Assembly: GCF_000718095.1 (NCBI RefSeq)
Contig: NZ_JOEI01000007.1
Location: forward strand, 360,468 to 424,467
From: Streptomyces scopuliridis RB72
GTDB lineage: Bacteria; Actinomycetota; Actinomycetes; Streptomycetales; Streptomycetaceae
Reading direction: 5' to 3'
Length of the DNA stretch: 64,000 nucleotides
This document shows, piece by piece, positions 60,619 to 64,000 of this stretch. Under the pieces are notes generated by a model, which was given only the letters and a program-made list of their open reading frames with translations, was not told the origin of the DNA and made no database searches. Position 1 is the first letter of the stretch. The number at the start of each line of letters is the position of its first letter. The translations under genes and the position numbers were made by a program.

Positions 60619-63600
60619 TCAGTCGAACCAGCGGTCCCTGGCCAGCTCCGCCGTCCGCGACGGATCCTCCAGCAGCGCCGCCACCTCGAAGCGCCGCGGC
60701 CACTGTCCCGCCGCCCAGGCGAGCCCCGCCGCCACGCCCTCCAGCGTCGCCGCGTGCAGCACTCCGTCCGGCGTACGGCGCCAGTCCAGCTCGACTCCGC
60801 CCGCGAGGAGTTCCTCGTGCTCCACATACGTGTCCGGGGTCTCCGCGCCCAGCAGTACGCGGACGGACTCCGGGACCGTGTGCTCCTCGCCCTCCGTGGT
60901 CACCTCCGCGGCGCCGGCCATCACCTCGCTCAGCCGCCGTACCTGAAGCAGCTCGGCCAGCTCCGCCACCCGGGTCGGCGACACCGGCAGCAGCGGCAGT
61001 CCGCCCGCCAGCGGCAGCAGATCGGGCGCGTCCGCGATCACCGCGTCCGCCGCGTCGGCCACCCGCACCTCGCCGTCGACGACCGCCCGCAGCTCGTCCG
61101 GGAGCGTCACCTGCTCGGGATCGAGATCCGCGAGCGCCGTGTAGAGCCCGTGCAGCTGCTCCGGGCTCACCTCCCGCTCCGGGTCGGCCAGCCTCCCCAG
61201 CAGCTCCGCCGCGCCGCCCGGCTCGTCCAGCAGCGCGGCGACCGACGTCCGTACCCCGAGCGCCCGCAGCACCTGCGCGTCGTCGAAGCCCGTCGCGTCC
61301 ACGGAGTCGTACAGCCCCGCCAGCAGCGGGTCACCGCTCGCGGCCCGCAGTCCGGCCGGCCGGCGCCCGTCGAGTACGGGATGGTCGCGCAGCCACCACG
61401 CGGTGTACGAACGCACCGTCTCCGTCGTGCCGTCCGGCAGCAGCACCCGTACGGACTGGGTCAGCGCGTCCCGCAGCGGCGGCCGTGCCAGCAGCGCCAG
61501 CGCCCGCGGCCACGCGTCGTCGTCGACCAGGTCCAGATCCCGTACGGCCACGATCTCCGTCGCGACCGGCGGTACGGGCGTCTCCGGCAGCCGGTCCAGT
61601 ACGTCCTCGCACCACACATCGACCGCGTCCAGCAGCCCGGCGTCGTCGGGCTCGGCGAAGTCCCCTTCGCGGGGCTCCAGTTCATCCGGGTCCAGCACCA
61701 CATCCGTGGCCCGTACGAGCGCGAAGTCCGCCAGGACGCCACACGCGGCGAGCGGCTGCTCGCCCCAGCGCTCGGCCAGCTCCGCGTCACAGAAGGCGAG
61801 TTCGTCCTCGCGCAGCACGGACGCGAACGAGCTGCCGGGCAGCACCAGTTCACCGGCCGGCGCCAGCTCGCCGTCCTCGTCCGTCAGCGCGAGCGCGCCG
61901 AGCCACGGCTCGTCCCCCGCCTCCAGACCGGCGTCCCGTACGAGACCGAGCACGATCTCGGCCAGTTCCTCCGCGTCGGGCGTGTCGACGTCCTCGTCCC
62001 AGACCTCGCCCGCGTCCATCGAGGCGGCGACCGCCGCGCGTACCTGCGGGGTCGTCAGTACGGCACGAGGCGTGGCGGGCAGCGCGCCCAGCTTCTCCAG
62101 CAGCGGATGCGTGGCCTCGGGGTGCGCCACCTTCAGCCCCAGCCGCGCGAGTTCGGCCGACCACGCGGCGTCCGGCAGCGGCAGCAGGATCTGGCGCGGC
62201 CCGATCGTCGTACGCCCACTGGCCAGCGGCACCGGCAGCCCGGACAGCCGCTCGGGATCGACGCCCGCGAGCGACTCGTACAGCCGCCGCCACCAGGCGG
62301 GCGGGCGCTCGGCGCCCGCGATGCGCTCGATGGCCTCGCCGAGCGGCAGCCGCCCGACGCCCAGCGTGCGCAGCTCCACGCGCCGCTCAAGACCGGCGGG
62401 CAGCAGGGTCGGCAGCACCTCCGCCAGCACGCTCACGGTGTCGGCGCCCGCGCCCTCCACGACCTCCGCCTCGAACGGGCGCAGCGCGGTCAGCTCCTCG
62501 CTCGGGGCCGCCGGGGCGAGGAAGGCCACCCGCGGCAGCCGCTCCAGGATCGCGGCCCGCAGCTGCCCGTCCAGCTCGCCCTTGCCGAGCGGACCGGGCA
62601 CCAGATCGATGGTGCCGGTCGAGACCGGCTCCCAGCCGCCCAGCAGCTCCGCGTACGCGTCGGCCGCCTTCCCGACCAGGAAGTCGGTGAGCGGTCCCGG
62701 CGCGGGATGGCGCCGGGTGGTATCGAGCGGCAGCGAGGCGATCAGCAGCGCGGGCACGCCGAGCGGCTCGTCCGTGGGCGTCGGGGCGTGTACAACGGGC
62801 GCGGTACGGGGAGGGAGCGGAGCGCCCCCGTCGTCCACCGGCACGGCCCAGGTCACGGACCAGTGCGGGCGCAGCCGCTCCTCGACGGGCCGCCCTTCGA
62901 GCAGCGCGGGCGGGGTCGCGCCGTGGTGGCCGACGACCCGCCAGCGGTGCACGGCGGCGGCCGCGCTGTCATCCACGTTGATGTACGGCCCGTCCTGCGA
63001 GCGGCGCAACACCCGCTCCCCGTCGGGGGTTTCGATCACGACCTCGGCGAGTCCGGCGAGCGTCAGCAGCAGCGCGTCATCGACTTCGGCGAGGAGCCGC
63101 GCCACCAAATCGGCGGCGGTGCCGTCCCGCAGCGGCAGGATCACGACGGTGTCGTATCCCTCGGGCGCCGTGCCCTCCGCCGGCAGCGGCAGCCGCAGCA
63201 GCGGTACGTGTCCGTCACGGCGCCGCAGCTCGTCCCCGAGACCGGGGCTCGCCTGCGCGGCCCGCCCGGCCAGCTCGCGGGCCTCCGCGAGGGACCAGCG
63301 GACCCCGCCGTGCCGTCCGATGACGGCGGGCTCGTCGCTGACGGCCAGCACGGCGGCGAACCCGACGCCGAACCGGCCGACGGCGCTCTCGTGCCCCTCG
63401 CGCTTGGCCGAGGCGCGCAGCGTGCTGAGCGACTCGACGCCGGTCGCGTCGAGGGGGGCGCCGGTATTGGCGGCGACGAGTACGGCGGGGCCATCGGCTC
63501 CGCCGGGGCGCAGGGTGAGCCTGAGCCGGCCCGGCACGCCGGCGCGGGCGGCCGCGTCGGCGGCGTTCTGGGCCAACTCGATGACGAGCCGGTCGCGGTA

Positions 63601-63738
63601 GCCGCCGAGCGCGAGGTCCTCCTCGGCGTTGGCGTCCTCCCGGAACCGCGCGGGACTGGCCCCCCAGGCATCCAGCACCCCACGCCGCAGCCGCGCGGTC
63701 CCGAACGGGTCGGCCCCTTCGGTGGTCCTGACGCTCAC
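60619..63738 (-). CDS. Large GHKL ATPase, sacsin/Hsp90 N-terminal-like
   Basis: The 1039-residue protein carries a GHKL-type ATP-binding fold at its N-terminus: N-box ELAQNAADAA (E54, N58, D61), a G1-type loop AANTGAPLD and G2 loop VGRFGVGFAAVLAVSD. This matches the prokaryotic sacsin/Hsp90-like ATPase group. The remaining 750 residues are an Ala/Leu/Glu-rich region of unknown fold with WLGALALTDEDGEL-like strands. The start is a GTG at 63738. Neighbours do not explain its substrate; a chaperone-like role is inferred from the fold alone. Confidence 0.85.
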   Translation of the reverse strand: MSVRTTEGADPFGTARLRRGVLDAWGASPARFREDANAEEDLALGGYRDRLVIELAQNAADAAARAGVPGRLRLTLRPGGADGPAVLVAANTGAPLDATGVESLSTLRASAKREGHESAVGRFGVGFAAVLAVSDEPAVIGRHGGVRWSLAEARELAGRAAQASPGLGDELRRRDGHVPLLRLPLPAEGTAPEGYDTVVILPLRDGTAADLVARLLAEVDDALLLTLAGLAEVVIETPDGERVLRRSQDGPYINVDDSAAAAVHRWRVVGHHGATPPALLEGRPVEERLRPHWSVTWAVPVDDGGAPLPPRTAPVVHAPTPTDEPLGVPALLIASLPLDTTRRHPAPGPLTDFLVGKAADAYAELLGGWEPVSTGTIDLVPGPLGKGELDGQLRAAILERLPRVAFLAPAAPSEELTALRPFEAEVVEGAGADTVSVLAEVLPTLLPAGLERRVELRTLGVGRLPLGEAIERIAGAERPPAWWRRLYESLAGVDPERLSGLPVPLASGRTTIGPRQILLPLPDAAWSAELARLGLKVAHPEATHPLLEKLGALPATPRAVLTTPQVRAAVAASMDAGEVWDEDVDTPDAEELAEIVLGLVRDAGLEAGDEPWLGALALTDEDGELAPAGELVLPGSSFASVLREDELAFCDAELAERWGEQPLAACGVLADFALVRATDVVLDPDELEPREGDFAEPDDAGLLDAVDVWCEDVLDRLPETPVPPVATEIVAVRDLDLVDDDAWPRALALLARPPLRDALTQSVRVLLPDGTTETVRSYTAWWLRDHPVLDGRRPAGLRAASGDPLLAGLYDSVDATGFDDAQVLRALGVRTSVAALLDEPGGAAELLGRLADPEREVSPEQLHGLYTALADLDPEQVTLPDELRAVVDGEVRVADAADAVIADAPDLLPLAGGLPLLPVSPTRVAELAELLQVRRLSEVMAGAAEVTTEGEEHTVPESVRVLLGAETPDTYVEHEELLAGGVELDWRRTPDGVLHAATLEGVAAGLAWAAGQWPRRFEVAALLEDPSRTAELARDRWFD

Positions 63739-64000
63739 GCTATGACTCCGCTCTTTCGCTGTCGCGTACGTGCGGGCCCGAACGTATCGCGACGCGCGGT
63801 CCGGCGGGGGGCGGGGCGTTGTGCGGGGTGCGGTTTCGTACGGCTGGTGCCGGGTGCCGGGGCGGTGCGCCGTCCGGCGGGGGCACGGGTGCGGGGTGCG
63901 TCGTCGCTGGTGCCGGGGGCCGGGGCCTCCGGAGGTCCGTGTCCGGACTGCTTTCCTCACCGCGCTTCGCGCGAGCTGCGACGCTTTACGTCCGGACACG
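63739..64000. other. Right-edge non-coding region with an inverted repeat
   Basis: No gene is seen. CGTGTCCGGAC (63938-63948) and GTCCGGACACG (63990-64000) are perfect 11-base arms 41 bases apart. The intervening segment holds GCGC-TTC-GCGC and the sequence looks like the repeat-rich intergenic material common in Streptomyces. Upstream, a GT/GC-rich tract (63800-63930) repeats CTGGTGCCGGG and GCGGGGTGCG motifs. Confidence 0.5.

Overview
The window is high-GC actinobacterial DNA and almost certainly comes from a Streptomyces chromosome. GTG and TTG starts are common, genes overlap by 4 bases (GTGA/ATGA), and terminators are long GC-rich stem-loops. The content includes a DtxR-type iron regulator (DmdR1), an NsdA-like regulator, a conservon-type GTPase, an NCS2 permease and a PAS/GAF sensor. 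From memory, the order SIS protein, dmdR1, pdxH, citrate synthase and cinnamate-CoA ligase resembles the SCO4380-SCO4400 region of S. coelicolor, read in reverse. I could not check this by alignment.

Layout. 1-2.9 kb: the tail of a probable sigma factor, coupled to a zinc-finger protein carrying a mycothiol-isomerase-like domain, then purU and a conserved protein. 3-8.7 kb: a lipoprotein amino-acid-type binding protein, a repeat-rich single-pass membrane protein, an NsdA-like regulator and a primase/polymerase-like protein. 8.8-12.3 kb: an ABC exporter pair and an alpha/beta hydrolase. 13-17.7 kb: dmdR1, a SIS-domain protein, and a beta-carbonic anhydrase next to a SulP transporter. 17.8-21.9 kb: a PAS/GAF sensor, a free-standing structured RNA candidate (about 19549-19746) with its own promoter, pdxH and a citrate synthase homologue.

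21.9-32.4 kb is the most coherent block. Eight minus-strand genes, mostly overlapping or nearly touching, encode a DinB-fold protein, an AtuA homologue, both subunits of a biotin-dependent acyl-CoA carboxylase, an acyl-CoA dehydrogenase, an acyl-CoA ligase, an enoyl-CoA hydratase and a TetR regulator. Together they match, class for class, most of the acyclic terpene utilisation (Atu) set of Pseudomonas. They suggest import-independent activation, desaturation, carboxylation and hydration of a branched or isoprenoid acid.

32.4-43.9 kb: a divergent EamA exporter and LysR pair, an exported hydrolase, a large FAD/Fe-S dehydrogenase, an orphan CvnD-type GTPase, serC, and a DrrAB-like exporter divergent from a TetR gene across a perfect 15-bp inverted repeat. 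43.9-46.5 kb: a surface-anchored propeller-like protein, a truncated AhpD-like gene and a 1-kb non-coding patch of three diverged repeat copies in inverted orientation. 46.5-64 kb: a Tat-exported carotenoid oxygenase, two MarR genes, proline iminopeptidase, an aldo/keto reductase, a 28-residue membrane peptide, thpR, a Uma2 nuclease-like protein, an MFS exporter, an RHH protein, an NCS2 permease, a DUF2530 protein, a CtpE-like P-type ATPase, a secreted protein and a large sacsin/Hsp90-like ATPase. No tRNA, rRNA, CRISPR array, transposase or prophage was found.
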